The notes under the pieces are model-generated. The model had not been told where the DNA came from, ran no database searches, and worked only from the letters and a program-made list of their open reading frames with translations. Below, piece after piece: positions 35,792 through 45,091 of a stretch of DNA of 64,000 nt (its first letter is position 1; each line of letters starts with the position of its first letter). Source of the DNA: Vibrio sp. DW001 (GTDB taxonomy: Bacteria; Pseudomonadota; Gammaproteobacteria; Enterobacterales; Vibrionaceae); the NCBI RefSeq assembly GCF_029016285.1, contig NZ_CP091976.1:744001-808000 (forward strand), written 5' to 3'. The position numbers and the translations under genes were made by a program.

Positions 35792-36895
35792 TTAGCTTTC
35801 TTTACTGTTGAGTAGTTTTACCCAAACCGTGTCGCTACCGTTAATCGTGATGACACGATTGTATGTTTCGTAGCCTTCTTTTGATACAGTGACTTGGTGA
35901 CGACCTGCTGGTAATACGATCTCGACAGGCGTACTTCCGTACTTAACACCATTGATGGTCACCGAATCATTGTATTGATCTGAACGAACCGTCACATTTG
36001 CCCATTGCTTGTTTTTATTGTCCGTTTTCGTTGATGCTTGGCCTTTTAAGCAATATCTCGATTCAACGTTCAATAATTTACATGCCGCAACGGCTTCTGG
36101 TTTCGCTTGCAACTGAGCTTGCATCTGTGTGCTGTAAGAATTGCTACCAGCAAAGCCACTTTTAATCAATTGGCTCTCTTGAACGTGGATGTTCAATTGA
36201 ACACCATCAAGATTTTGCTTAGCAAGCGTCGTTTCTGTTAATCCTACCAATAGTTTAGACTTGAAGGCTTTAACTGCTTTTTGCTTCGTCAGGTACTTAC
36301 CCTGATTCGCACATTCGCCAAGTGTCATTGTGGTAGAACAGGTTGTCGTGTAGCTTGTTTCTAACACATTGCTTTCTCGAAGCTCCGCATTAATACGTTT
36401 TACACGAGCCTCAATATGAGATTCTTGTAAATTCTCATATTCATTATTAAAGCGGGCTTTTTTCTGTTTTACCTGAGAAAGCTTCACTTCGCTTTCCGTT
36501 ATCTCTTGACGGTTAGCCAGTTGACTTGCTTGGGTTTCTTTTAGCGCTGCCCAAGATTCTTGATACTCTTTTTGGAAAGAGGTTAAATCAGTATCGGGAT
36601 CATCAAGAAGTCTCGAATATTGCTTATCAAGAGCAACTTTTGAGCGATTTCTCTTCGCTTCTCTATCCGATGCATCTCGCTTTAGAGACGCACTTTCTTG
36701 TTGTAAGCGTTTGAGATTTGCCGATTCGGAATCAAATTCTTGATTTACAGCATCGATGTCGGCCTTCTTTTGGTCAATTTTTCCATCTATCGCAATGACA
36801 GGATCCACTTGTTGTGTTTCTTCTGCTGCGAAGGATACTGGCGACCAAAAGGGAATTAGCGCAAGAAAAAGCGCTGGGATACGGCGTGTGATCAT
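35792..36895 (-). CDS. Exported coiled-coil PEGA-domain protein, paralogue of neighbour
   Basis: The start is taken as ATG 36895 (MITRRIPALFLALIPF), giving a clean signal peptide ending at SFAAEE; the frame begins four codons earlier at 36907. The product is about 367 residues. A coiled coil (about 30-165) is followed by a Cys-containing segment (CSTTMTLGECANQGKYLTKQ) and a PEGA domain (VEIVLPAGRHQVTVSKEGY) at the C-terminus. The same order and motifs occur in the downstream gene, which adds a SUMF1 domain. The 180-bp gap between them has no clear terminator, so they may be co-transcribed. Confidence 0.82.
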   Translation of the reverse strand: MITRRIPALFLALIPFWSPVSFAAEETQQVDPVIAIDGKIDQKKADIDAVNQEFDSESANLKRLQQESASLKRDASDREAKRNRSKVALDKQYSRLLDDPDTDLTSFQKEYQESWAALKETQASQLANRQEITESEVKLSQVKQKKARFNNEYENLQESHIEARVKRINAELRESNVLETSYTTTCSTTMTLGECANQGKYLTKQKAVKAFKSKLLVGLTETTLAKQNLDGVQLNIHVQESQLIKSGFAGSNSYSTQMQAQLQAKPEAVAACKLLNVESRYCLKGQASTKTDNKNKQWANVTVRSDQYNDSVTINGVKYGSTPVEIVLPAGRHQVTVSKEGYETYNRVITINGSDTVWVKLLNSKES

Positions 36896-36907
36896 AAGTC
36901 CCTGCAT

Positions 36908-37246
36908 AACATTTTAGATTAAGGCAAAATGAGCTAGATTAATAATTAAAATTGCTACTCAGCTTTCACTTCTCTGAGCTCTTCAATAACAGTCAATAAG
37001 CATAGCATTATTAATGATATTCTTTAAAGCTTTATGCTAATTTTTGAGCTGTAGAGAATATATTACGAGTTGACCATCACAAAATATCTATCTTAAGATT
37101 AGAGCAAACATTAGCCGTAAATTATGTGCACTTGATCATCGTTCCGTATGTTGAACAACCGTAACGCTTTTGACTCCTTATTTAATTCATGATTAGAATG
37201 CAGGACTATACTGTAAAACGATTGATGATTTTAAGGTGTTTTTACC
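36908..37246. other. Intergenic region with an outlying RctB-type site
   Basis: About 340 bases between divergent genes, presumably holding both promoters. No open frame is supported. The only recognised element is the RctB 39-mer-like core at 37131-37146. Confidence 0.6.
37131..37146 (-). promoter_or_regulatory. Outlying RctB 39-mer-type site
   Basis: CTTGATCATCGTTCCG is identical over 16 bases to the origin site at 20021-20036, although it is 17 kb away and intergenic. V. cholerae is known to have distant RctB sites that down-regulate origin firing. This copy could have that role or regulate the adjacent AraC gene. Confidence 0.7.
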
Positions 37247-38071
37247 GTGGCGATATCTGACGAGAAACGTAAGGCGTTGATAACGTCAGCATCTGAGTTT
37301 GCGCCTAAACCTGCTGAATTAGTGACGTTACCCAATTATATGAATAGCCATGACCATGACTATTCTCAGGTTGTTATTGGGTTAAAGGGGCAGGCCGAAT
37401 TTAATGTTAACGGTGTTGGCAACTTAGTAAAACCGGGGCAGGGGGTAGTCGTTACCGCGACGACGGATCATGCTTTTGGTGGTGTGAATAATCATTCTGA
37501 TATCTTGGTTCTAAATCTACCTACTTTAACCGATGACAGTCCTGTTCTACTGCAACGACTAAACCATCTTTCTCAGTCGGATGTTTATTTTCAGTTAGAC
37601 AATCAAATTCGTCAGCTAATAAAGATGTTGGTTATGGAGATGGAAGAGTACCCACAGGATTTATTGTTGAGCCGTGCATGTAACGATACGGTTTTGGCGT
37701 TATTGCAAAGACATTCGTCGACCTTTCAAACGAGTAATCGAGACGCAAGGTTAGATATCGATGTTGTCGATAGATACATCACTCATCATCTTCGAAGAAA
37801 AATCTCGGTAACACAACTTGCAGGCAGCGTTTTTCTGGGGGAGAGTCAGTTTCACACGCTGTTCAAATCGCAAACAGGGATTACTCCACACCAATATGTG
37901 CTTAACAAGCGGATTGATTTTGCTAAAGAGCTTATTGAGCAAGGTAAGTATTCATTAAGTCATATTGCCGACTTGGCTGGCTTTTCTGGTCAAAGTACCT
38001 TTACCCACGTATTTACTCGTCTTCACGGTTTTTCGCCTTCACAGTATAAAAAGCGCATCCATAATAAATAA
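37247..38071 (+). CDS. AraC-family transcriptional regulator
   Basis: A 274-residue regulator starting at GTG 37247, with an AAGGTG site upstream. An N-terminal cupin-like sensor (about 25-110: NYMNSHDHDYSQVVIGLKGQ, then VKPGQGVVVTATTDHAFGG) precedes a C-terminal pair of helix-turn-helix motifs (about 170-270: ISVTQLAGSVFLGESQFHTL, and LSHIADLAGFSGQSTFTHVF). It lies 175 bp upstream of putA in the same direction. It could therefore regulate proline catabolism, but this is inferred only from position. Confidence 0.9.
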   Translation: MAISDEKRKALITSASEFAPKPAELVTLPNYMNSHDHDYSQVVIGLKGQAEFNVNGVGNLVKPGQGVVVTATTDHAFGGVNNHSDILVLNLPTLTDDSPVLLQRLNHLSQSDVYFQLDNQIRQLIKMLVMEMEEYPQDLLLSRACNDTVLALLQRHSSTFQTSNRDARLDIDVVDRYITHHLRRKISVTQLAGSVFLGESQFHTLFKSQTGITPHQYVLNKRIDFAKELIEQGKYSLSHIADLAGFSGQSTFTHVFTRLHGFSPSQYKKRIHNK

Positions 38072-38246
38072 TTTGTATCGAATAAATTAAAAACTCAGGT
38101 GAGATTTGTTCAAATTTTGTTAACAACCGAAGTTTTTGACAAATAAACAGGAGTTTTTGACAACTACTGCCTTCCTCAGCAAAATACACTGCGGCTATCT
38201 AAAGAAACGTTAGAGATTTTTCTGATGTTGATATTGAGGAATGTGG

Positions 38247-41200
38247 ATGTTTAGAGCAACTGATGTGCTGACGACAGGCCTCGTTGATAAACCTATTGAC
38301 GAGATCTGGTCACTTATCTCTCCACTTTATATGGTGGACGAATCTAGATGGCTAACAGAACTACTTCCAATGGCCACGCCTTCGGAAGACGAAAAAAAGC
38401 AAATTCAGCAGAAAACAACCGATTTGATCGAATCTATTAGAGCAGACAAAAAATCAATTCAAATGGTTGATGCTCTATTGCTTGAGTACAGTTTAGATAC
38501 TCAAGAGGGTATATTGTTGATGTGCCTTGCAGAAGCATTGATGCGTATTCCAGATAGCGCAACCGCAGATGCATTAATAAAAGACAAATTGACTGTTGCT
38601 GATTGGAAGTCCCATCTACAAAACTCAGATTCTGTATTTGTTAACGCTTCAACATGGGGACTTATGTTGACGGGTAAGGTTGTTGGTTTGTCGCAATCAG
38701 AAACCAAAAGTCCAGCAACTGCGGTATCAAGGCTCGTGAATAAAATGTCTGAACCTGTTATTCGACAAGCGATGCACCAAGCGATGAAGATCATGGGGCA
38801 TCAGTTCGTATTGGGTCGAACGATCAAAGAAGCGCAGAAGAATGGTAAGGCGAATCTAGACAAAGGCTATGATTTCTCTTTTGATATGCTTGGTGAAGCC
38901 GCGCTCACAACCCGGGATGCACAGAAATATTTCAATGAGTACCTGAGTGCGATTCAAGCTATCGGAAATAGTAACCCTAGCGCTGACCTGACTACCGCGT
39001 CAATCTCTATCAAGCTTTCTGCGTTACATCCAAGATACGAAGTCGCCAATGAAAACCGTGTGATGAGTGAACTCTATGCCTCGATTCTTAAGCTTGCGGT
39101 GCAGGCCAGAGCGTTGGGTGTGGCTATTACCATTGATGCCGAAGAGATGGATAGGCTTGAACTTTCGTTACACCTGTTTAAAAAGCTGTACCAAAGTACC
39201 GAAATAAAAGGGTGGGGCAAATTTGGTCTTGTGATTCAGTCTTATGCTAAACGTGCGTTGCCTGTTTTGGTGTGGCTTAATAAACTGGCAAAAGATCAAG
39301 GAGATGTTATTCCAGTACGTTTGGTTAAAGGTGCCTACTGGGACAGTGAAATTAAATGGGCTCAACAATCTGGCTATAAAGATTACGCGGTGTACACACG
39401 AAAAGAGGCGACAGATGTGTCTTATCTTGCGTGTGCGCGTTTCTTATTGAGTGAACATGCTCATGGAAATATCTTCCCACAGTTTGCTAGCCACAATGCT
39501 CAAACTGTCACCTCGATAGCGGTGATGGCGAAACATACGGACTATGAATTTCAGCGATTACACGGGATGGGAGAATCCCTATACCATCATGTTATCGATA
39601 CGTATAAATCGAATGTTCGTATTTATGCACCGGTAGGTAACCATAAAGATTTGCTTCCTTATTTAGTGCGGCGCTTATTGGAGAATGGAGCCAATAGTTC
39701 TTTTGTACATAGACTCGTTGACGCCCGATGCCCTGTAGATTCTTTGACTGAACACCCTGTAGACATGTTGTTGGGTTACGCCACATTACATAATAATAAG
39801 ATTCCGTTACCGTTAGATATATTTCCGGGGCGTCAAAACTCGTCAGGAGTGAATGTTGATATTGAAAGCCAAGTGATACCATTTGAAAGAAGAGTGAGCG
39901 CTTACTTTGACGAGAAATGGACCGCAGGTTCGGTCATTGATGGATATTCAATATACGAAAGCATGATCAAGGATGAAACCAACAATGTTCAGGTGACAAC
40001 ACCTTATGATCGAAGCAAGTTAGTAGGGAACGTTCAATTTGCCAGCCTTGATCATGTTTCCAAGGCGATTGCAGCATCAGAGCATGCTTTCGACATGTGG
40101 CAAGGGGTCTCAACTAGCCAGCGTGGACAATATCTAGAAAACTTAGCCGATTTGTTAGAGAAAAACCTCGCGGAACTCGTCGCTCTATGTCATCACGAAG
40201 CGGGCAAGACGATTCATGACAGCATAGATGAGGTTCGCGAAGCAGTAGACTTTTGCCGTTTTTATGCGAAACAGCATCACGTATTTGAACCGGAAACCTT
40301 TACCGGATTCGATGGTTCAATGCAGACCATTACTCGTGGTGGTCGTGGTGTTTACGTCTGTATTAGTCCTTGGAACTTCCCATTAGCCATATTTTTAGGG
40401 CAGATTACGGCCGCGTTGATGGCTGGAAATACAGTGATAGCTAAACCAGCTGAACAGACGTGTTTGATTGCAGCGAAAGCGTTTGAATTGATTAATCTCG
40501 CCGGTTTCCCAAATGGTGTGGTGCAATTACTGCTTGGTCGAGGAGCCGATATAGGCGCAGCCCTGACGAGTCACCCAGCTATTGCAGGTGTGGCTTTTAC
40601 TGGCTCTACGGAAACGGCAATGCGCATCAATCAGTCGCTTGCGAAAAGAGACGCGGCTCCGGTTCCATTTATAGCCGAGACGGGTGGTCAAAATGCGATG
40701 ATTGTTGACAGTACGGCATTGCCGGAACAAGTGGTGAGAGATGTTATACGTTCAGCATTTGCTTCTGCAGGGCAGCGTTGCTCAGCTTTGCGTGTACTTT
40801 ATGTGCAAGAAGATATCGCCGATAGGATTATAGAACTTATTCAAGGCGCGATGGATGAACTATACGTTGGGTTACCTTATCGACACAAAACGGATGTAGG
40901 CCCAGTCATCGATACTGTTTCGAAAAAGAAGCTGTTGGAGCATATCGATAATATGAAACAAACCCAGAAATTGGTCAAAGAACTCAGCCTTTCTAGTGCG
41001 TGTGATTCAGGTGATTTCATACCGCCGTGTGCGTTTGAGATCGATAGTATTGGCGCGTTGACGAAAGAACATTTTGGCCCAGTACTGCACATAATTCGAT
41101 TTGAAGCCGATGAAATACAACAGATTGTGAATGAGATTAACCAAACTGGATACGGTTTGACACTGGGTATCCATAGTCGAAATGAAACTACTTATCGTTG

Positions 41201-41375
41201 GATTGAGAAAAACGTACGCGTTGGTAACTGCTATATCAATCGAGATCAGGTCGGTGCGGTTGTAGGTGTTCAACCGTTTGGTGGACAAGGGCTATCTGGC
41301 ACTGGACCCAAGGCTGGTGGGCCACATTATCTCTACCGATTTACTCAGGCGAAAACAGAAAGAGGAGTCGCATAA
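38247..41375 (+). CDS. putA: PutA, bifunctional proline dehydrogenase/P5C dehydrogenase
   Basis: The start is ATG 38247, six bases after GAGGA; an ATG at 38241 touches the ribosome site. The product is 1042 residues. FAD-dependent proline dehydrogenase occupies about 80-480 (RLVKGAYWDSEIKWAQQSGY; VYTRKEATDVSYL). NAD-dependent P5C/glutamate-semialdehyde dehydrogenase occupies about 540-1040, with Glu811 (AETGG) and catalytic Cys845 (GQRCSALRVLY). It converts proline to glutamate with substrate channelling. It lacks the N-terminal ribbon-helix-helix repressor domain of E. coli PutA. The C-terminal ALDH-fold domain of long PutAs is instead encoded by the overlapping next gene. Confidence 0.95.
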   Translation: MFRATDVLTTGLVDKPIDEIWSLISPLYMVDESRWLTELLPMATPSEDEKKQIQQKTTDLIESIRADKKSIQMVDALLLEYSLDTQEGILLMCLAEALMRIPDSATADALIKDKLTVADWKSHLQNSDSVFVNASTWGLMLTGKVVGLSQSETKSPATAVSRLVNKMSEPVIRQAMHQAMKIMGHQFVLGRTIKEAQKNGKANLDKGYDFSFDMLGEAALTTRDAQKYFNEYLSAIQAIGNSNPSADLTTASISIKLSALHPRYEVANENRVMSELYASILKLAVQARALGVAITIDAEEMDRLELSLHLFKKLYQSTEIKGWGKFGLVIQSYAKRALPVLVWLNKLAKDQGDVIPVRLVKGAYWDSEIKWAQQSGYKDYAVYTRKEATDVSYLACARFLLSEHAHGNIFPQFASHNAQTVTSIAVMAKHTDYEFQRLHGMGESLYHHVIDTYKSNVRIYAPVGNHKDLLPYLVRRLLENGANSSFVHRLVDARCPVDSLTEHPVDMLLGYATLHNNKIPLPLDIFPGRQNSSGVNVDIESQVIPFERRVSAYFDEKWTAGSVIDGYSIYESMIKDETNNVQVTTPYDRSKLVGNVQFASLDHVSKAIAASEHAFDMWQGVSTSQRGQYLENLADLLEKNLAELVALCHHEAGKTIHDSIDEVREAVDFCRFYAKQHHVFEPETFTGFDGSMQTITRGGRGVYVCISPWNFPLAIFLGQITAALMAGNTVIAKPAEQTCLIAAKAFELINLAGFPNGVVQLLLGRGADIGAALTSHPAIAGVAFTGSTETAMRINQSLAKRDAAPVPFIAETGGQNAMIVDSTALPEQVVRDVIRSAFASAGQRCSALRVLYVQEDIADRIIELIQGAMDELYVGLPYRHKTDVGPVIDTVSKKKLLEHIDNMKQTQKLVKELSLSSACDSGDFIPPCAFEIDSIGALTKEHFGPVLHIIRFEADEIQQIVNEINQTGYGLTLGIHSRNETTYRWIEKNVRVGNCYINRDQVGAVVGVQPFGGQGLSGTGPKAGGPHYLYRFTQAKTERGVA

Positions 41376-42064
41376 TGGGCGAGATACAAAAGAGCGTTGA
41401 TCACTCTTTCACGGCTTGGGAAGAGTGGAACCTAACGAATATAGAATATCGTTCTGAGTTGCTTAGTAAATTTGTGGACAATTTACCCAGTCGTGTTACT
41501 GCCGCGGGTAGATTTCAATTAAATCAAAGTCAAAAAGTGACGTCCACGGTTTATCAACTTGTTGGGCCAACAGGCGAAACGAATGAACTATATGTAGCAG
41601 GAAGAGGGGTCGCTATATTAGCAATGGACTCTACCCACGACAGAGCCCATTGCGCTGCCATTGCCTTTCTTGTTTCTATGTTGGCTGCAGGTAATAGCGT
41701 TATCGTTTGTTGCGATGACGTAACACTGACGCAGCTATTAGCAACGGAATTAGTAACACAAAGTTTGCTTAGTAATATTGTTCAATGTCTTCCTTTCGAC
41801 AGCTTTAAAGCGTTGATGAATAAAGATATTAAAAGTTTTGCTTTTGTAGGTAATACGCAAGCGGAATTAGAAATGAATACGTTGCTTGCTTTACGTACTG
41901 GCGCGATTACGGCGCTTGTATCGGAAACGGATCTCGATGGGCTTCCACAGTCGCAAGATCCTAAATTGGTACTTCGTTTTATTACAGAACGTACTCGTAC
42001 TATCAATATTACCGCGGTTGGTGGTAATGCCACGTTACTTGAATTAGGTAGCGAGACCCGGTAA
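41375..42064 (+). CDS. Detached PutA C-terminal ALDH-fold domain
   Basis: A 229-residue protein that overlaps the putA stop by one base (TAATG), implying coupled translation. It resembles the non-catalytic ALDH-superfamily domain at the end of long PutAs. It has a nucleotide-site-like stretch (AIAFLVSMLAAGNSVIVCCD) and the hallmark ending RTRTINITAVGGNATLLELG. No ALDH catalytic Cys/Glu pair is present. In long PutAs this domain helps seal the channelling tunnel and supports P5C dehydrogenase activity. Here it probably binds PutA in trans (inference). Confidence 0.8.
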   Translation: MGEIQKSVDHSFTAWEEWNLTNIEYRSELLSKFVDNLPSRVTAAGRFQLNQSQKVTSTVYQLVGPTGETNELYVAGRGVAILAMDSTHDRAHCAAIAFLVSMLAAGNSVIVCCDDVTLTQLLATELVTQSLLSNIVQCLPFDSFKALMNKDIKSFAFVGNTQAELEMNTLLALRTGAITALVSETDLDGLPQSQDPKLVLRFITERTRTINITAVGGNATLLELGSETR

Positions 42065-42135
42065 TCCCCCGTACCTTTTTTATCTCCTCTAATGACGGAG
42101 GGGCATGGAAGATTTTTGAGATAGAGGATATTTTA

Positions 42136-43629
42136 ATGATAGAAAATAGCTTTGCTATTACAGCAACATTTGCTGCATATTTAATCATGATGTTGGCGAT
42201 TGGATACTATGCATATCAACGTACATCGAATTCTAGCGATTACTTTCTTGGTGGCCGTTCGTTAGGTCCTTGGCCTGCGGCATTATCTGCGGGTGCATCC
42301 GATATGAGTGGTTGGCTCTTATTAGGTCTGCCGGGATACGCGTATGCCGCAGGTATTGAAGCATTTTGGTTGGCCGGAGGGTTGCTTATAGGTACTTGGG
42401 CAAACTGGTACATTTGCGCGAAACGCCTAAGAACGTATAGCGTTACAACGGAGTCACTGACGATTCCTGAGTTTTTAGCTCGTCGTTTCGGTGATAAATC
42501 TAAGCTTATTCAAAGTATCTCTGCATTCTTTATTTTGTTGTTTTTCCTTTTCTATACCAGTTCTGGTTTAGTTGCAGGTGGTAAATTGTTTGAGACTGTT
42601 TTTGGCCTTGATTATAGCTATGCAGTAGTAATTGGTGCGATTTGTGTGGTTTCTTACACCTTATTTGGTGGATTCCTTGCGGTATCTTGGACTGATTTAG
42701 TGCAAGGTTTATTGATGTCGGCGGCGTTACTCATTGTGCCGATTGCGGCAATGCAAGGCGGTTTCGGTCAGCTAACTGCAGATCTTGCCACTATTAACCC
42801 TGAATTACTCACACTTTGGAATGATTCCAAGGGTGAGCCTTTAACGGCTGTCGCCATTATTTCATTGGTTGCGTGGGGGCTAGGTTATTTCGGTCAACCT
42901 CATATCTTGGCACGTTTTAAAGCCACGCGCACAAATCGGGATCTTACCATCGCGCGTCGCATCGCTGTGGTGTGGACGGGTATATCCATGGCGGGTGCAT
43001 TACTTGTCGGTTTAGTGGGTTTAATTTATGTCACTAATTCGCCAATGGGTGAACTGGCTGATGGTGAAAAAATATTCATGGTGTTAGTGAATGCTATTTT
43101 CCATCCTGTCATCGCGGGTATCTTATTAGCGGCAATCCTTGCTGCCATAATGAGTACTGCTGATTCCCAACTACTGGTTTCATCATCGGCACTGGCGGAA
43201 GATTTTTACAAGCAAGTATTCAAACCAGATGCCACATCAGAAGAAGTGGTCAAAGTAGGGCGTATCGGTGTGATTTTTATATCTATCTTCGCACTGGTTC
43301 TGGCTGCAAACCCTGACAGTTCTGTTTTAGGTCTTGTTTCTTATGCTTGGGCTGGATTCGGCGCTGCATTTGGCCCGGCAATCGTGCTTAGCTTGTATTG
43401 GTCTCGGATGAACAGAAATGGTGCTCTAGCGGGTATTGTTGTGGGTGGTATTACGATTGTTGTCTGGAAACAGTTATCTGGCGGTTGGTTTGATGTGTAC
43501 GAAATTGTACCAGGTATTATATTCTCAACGATCGCGATTGTTGTTGGAAGCTTAGCATCTAGTGAGCCAGAACAAGCGGTGATAGAGCAACACAGCAAGT
43601 ATAAAAGACTGTTAGATGAGCTTGAGTAA
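42136..43629 (+). CDS. putP: PutP, Na+/proline symporter
   Basis: A 497-residue sodium:solute symporter with about 13 membrane helices. Family landmarks are GGRSLGPWPAALSAGASDMS, the sodium-site region, GYFGQPHILARFKATR, and AAILAAIMSTADSQLLVSSS in helix 8/9. It imports proline for the PutA pair upstream, from which it is separated by about 70 bp. A strong terminator follows, so putA, the split domain and putP probably form one operon. Confidence 0.95.
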   Translation: MIENSFAITATFAAYLIMMLAIGYYAYQRTSNSSDYFLGGRSLGPWPAALSAGASDMSGWLLLGLPGYAYAAGIEAFWLAGGLLIGTWANWYICAKRLRTYSVTTESLTIPEFLARRFGDKSKLIQSISAFFILLFFLFYTSSGLVAGGKLFETVFGLDYSYAVVIGAICVVSYTLFGGFLAVSWTDLVQGLLMSAALLIVPIAAMQGGFGQLTADLATINPELLTLWNDSKGEPLTAVAIISLVAWGLGYFGQPHILARFKATRTNRDLTIARRIAVVWTGISMAGALLVGLVGLIYVTNSPMGELADGEKIFMVLVNAIFHPVIAGILLAAILAAIMSTADSQLLVSSSALAEDFYKQVFKPDATSEEVVKVGRIGVIFISIFALVLAANPDSSVLGLVSYAWAGFGAAFGPAIVLSLYWSRMNRNGALAGIVVGGITIVVWKQLSGGWFDVYEIVPGIIFSTIAIVVGSLASSEPEQAVIEQHSKYKRLLDELE

Positions 43630-43669
43630 ATTTGATCTAGCTCAAACATCGTAAAAATGAGAAGTAGAG

Positions 43670-43694
43670 GGGCAGAGTAGTCTGCCCTTTTTTT
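43670..43694 (+). terminator. put operon terminator
   Basis: A 7-bp GC-rich stem (GGGCAGA with TCTGCCC), a four-base loop and a run of seven T residues. Confidence 0.9.
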
Positions 43695-43825
43695 GTGATC
43701 AAATTCTTACATATTGAAAATAAATTTAAAGTTTTTACATTAATCTAATAAATCTGGACTTTTTAGGTTTACTATTGATTCGCTTTTTATAACTCATTCA
43801 TAAGTTTAGATTTTAGGAATCGACC

Positions 43826-44077
43826 ATGCCAGATTTGTACTGTTCCGCATGTAAAAGAACAACCGCCCATAAATCAATAATGTGCAGAAACGAGATCGTT
43901 CCTGACTCATCTATTGGGCAGTTTTTCAATTCTATCGGACAGATATTCCGTGGTAATCATTACTGTGATATGAAAGCACAACTGTTTTGCAGGGAATGCA
44001 ATTGCCAACACATAAAACTAGAAAGTGATATGAGCGGAACCAAAATGAATACGACAACTCAGGTGAGCCTGAATTGA
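43826..44077 (+). CDS. Small zinc-ribbon-like protein
   Basis: An 83-residue protein with an AGGA ribosome site. Two CxxC pairs (YCSACKRTT near the start and FCRECNCQH at about 54-62), plus Cys20 and Cys47 between them, suggest a zinc ribbon. The middle holds a hydrophobic helix-like segment (SIGQFFNSIGQIF). No known family is assigned; it is unlike P2 Ogr. It is alone between the put operon terminator and its own terminator. Confidence 0.65.
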   Translation: MPDLYCSACKRTTAHKSIMCRNEIVPDSSIGQFFNSIGQIFRGNHYCDMKAQLFCRECNCQHIKLESDMSGTKMNTTTQVSLN

Positions 44078-44119
44078 TATCATAAGATTCGATGTTTAGA
44101 TATTACAGAATAGATAAGA

Positions 44120-44150
44120 AAATCCAGATAACGAGTTATCTGGATTTTTT
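44120..44150 (+). terminator. Terminator after zinc-ribbon gene
   Basis: A near-continuous 28-base palindrome (stem 44120-44131 with 44136-44147) followed by a T run. Confidence 0.88.
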
Positions 44151-44220
44151 TCTTTTGTTTCTAGGGAAAATCTTTATATTGAATGGATGAATTCTTGGAT
44201 GAAGAAGGTTGAGCAAGGAT

Positions 44221-44703
44221 ATGGCTCAAAACTTAGATAGAACCGATCGCGAAATATTGCGTATCTTGCATAAAAAAGGTCGCCTCTCAATGGTCGAGTT
44301 GGCGAAACAAGTCCATTTAACAACCTCACCATGTTCCGATAGAGTTAAACGTCTTGAAAAAGAAGGTTTTATTAAAGGCTATCACGCAGAAATTAGTGCA
44401 GAAAAACTTGGTTTAGACGTGCAGGTCTTTATTCATATACGTTTAGACCAATCTAGTTTTTCTATATTTGATAGGTTTGCCAAAGCGGTCAACTTGATGC
44501 CTGAGATAGAAGAGTGTTACTCACTATCAGGCGATTTTGATGCAATGATTAAGATTCGAGTTAAGAACATGAAAACGTATCAAGTTTTCATGTCTCAGAA
44601 GCTAGGTACTTTACCCGGTGTTATACAAACTCGTAGTGAAGTCGTCATCGGTGACCACAAAGATAGTTTCGGCGTCAATGCTGATATGATCACTTCGGAA
44701 TAG
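44221..44703 (+). CDS. Lrp/AsnC-family regulator
   Basis: A 160-residue regulator from ATG 44221; the frame opens at TTG 44209. A winged helix at about 5-60 (LDRTDREILRILHKKGRLSM, HLTTSPCSDRVKRLEKEGFI) precedes an RAM/ligand domain (about 65-150, with EIEECYSLSGDFDAMIKIRV). It is an amino-acid-responsive regulator. Its closeness to the proline catabolic operon suggests it could be the proline-responsive PutR/BkdR-type regulator, but no binding site was identified. Confidence 0.88.
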   Translation: MAQNLDRTDREILRILHKKGRLSMVELAKQVHLTTSPCSDRVKRLEKEGFIKGYHAEISAEKLGLDVQVFIHIRLDQSSFSIFDRFAKAVNLMPEIEECYSLSGDFDAMIKIRVKNMKTYQVFMSQKLGTLPGVIQTRSEVVIGDHKDSFGVNADMITSE

Positions 44704-44725
44704 TATTAGTCTGGCAATATCGTTT

Positions 44726-45091
44726 TTATGGAAGATCGACAGTGATGGTTTTACCTCCGTACTGGTGGACAAAGTCATGTGCTCTAACCGTAACAGAGTG
44801 GTTTTGGGGTGAGATGTGAATACCTGAAAGACTTCTCGTAAATGGTTGTTCATTTTCATGTGGATGATGCAGAGTTCTTGTACCGAGAACATTCCCATCT
44901 TTATCAACGATATCCCATTTATTTGCGTAGTGCTCCCAGCCGCTATCAGCATGAGAGACAGTAACATCAAATCTATAGGTATCCTTGCTCGTTTTACTCA
45001 CCTGTACATCTATAATGTCGGCTTCCTCGGCAAGGGTTGAAAATGGAAGTAACAGTGCTGAGATGATGATTGCTTTGGTATGAACGTACAT
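44726..45091 (-). CDS. Small exported beta-rich protein
   Basis: A 121-residue protein with a clear signal peptide (to about FSTLAEEAD). The mature part is rich in beta residues and polar turns: DVTVSHADSGWEHYANKWDI, then HHPHENEQPFTRSLSGIHI. Spaced histidines might bind metal, but this is speculative. It is convergent with the Lrp-type gene and ends in a predicted periplasmic domain. No known function. Confidence 0.7.
   Translation of the reverse strand: MYVHTKAIIISALLLPFSTLAEEADIIDVQVSKTSKDTYRFDVTVSHADSGWEHYANKWDIVDKDGNVLGTRTLHHPHENEQPFTRSLSGIHISPQNHSVTVRAHDFVHQYGGKTITVDLP

Noticed and set aside
39964..39973. ATGATCAAGG inside putA
   Set aside because: It encodes Met-Ile-Lys within conserved coding sequence and lacks the extended RctB flanks; a chance match is likely.
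43826..44077. Zinc-ribbon protein as a P2 Ogr-type activator
   Set aside because: It lies outside the prophage and the spacing and surrounding residues differ from Ogr; only the CxxC pairs are shared.
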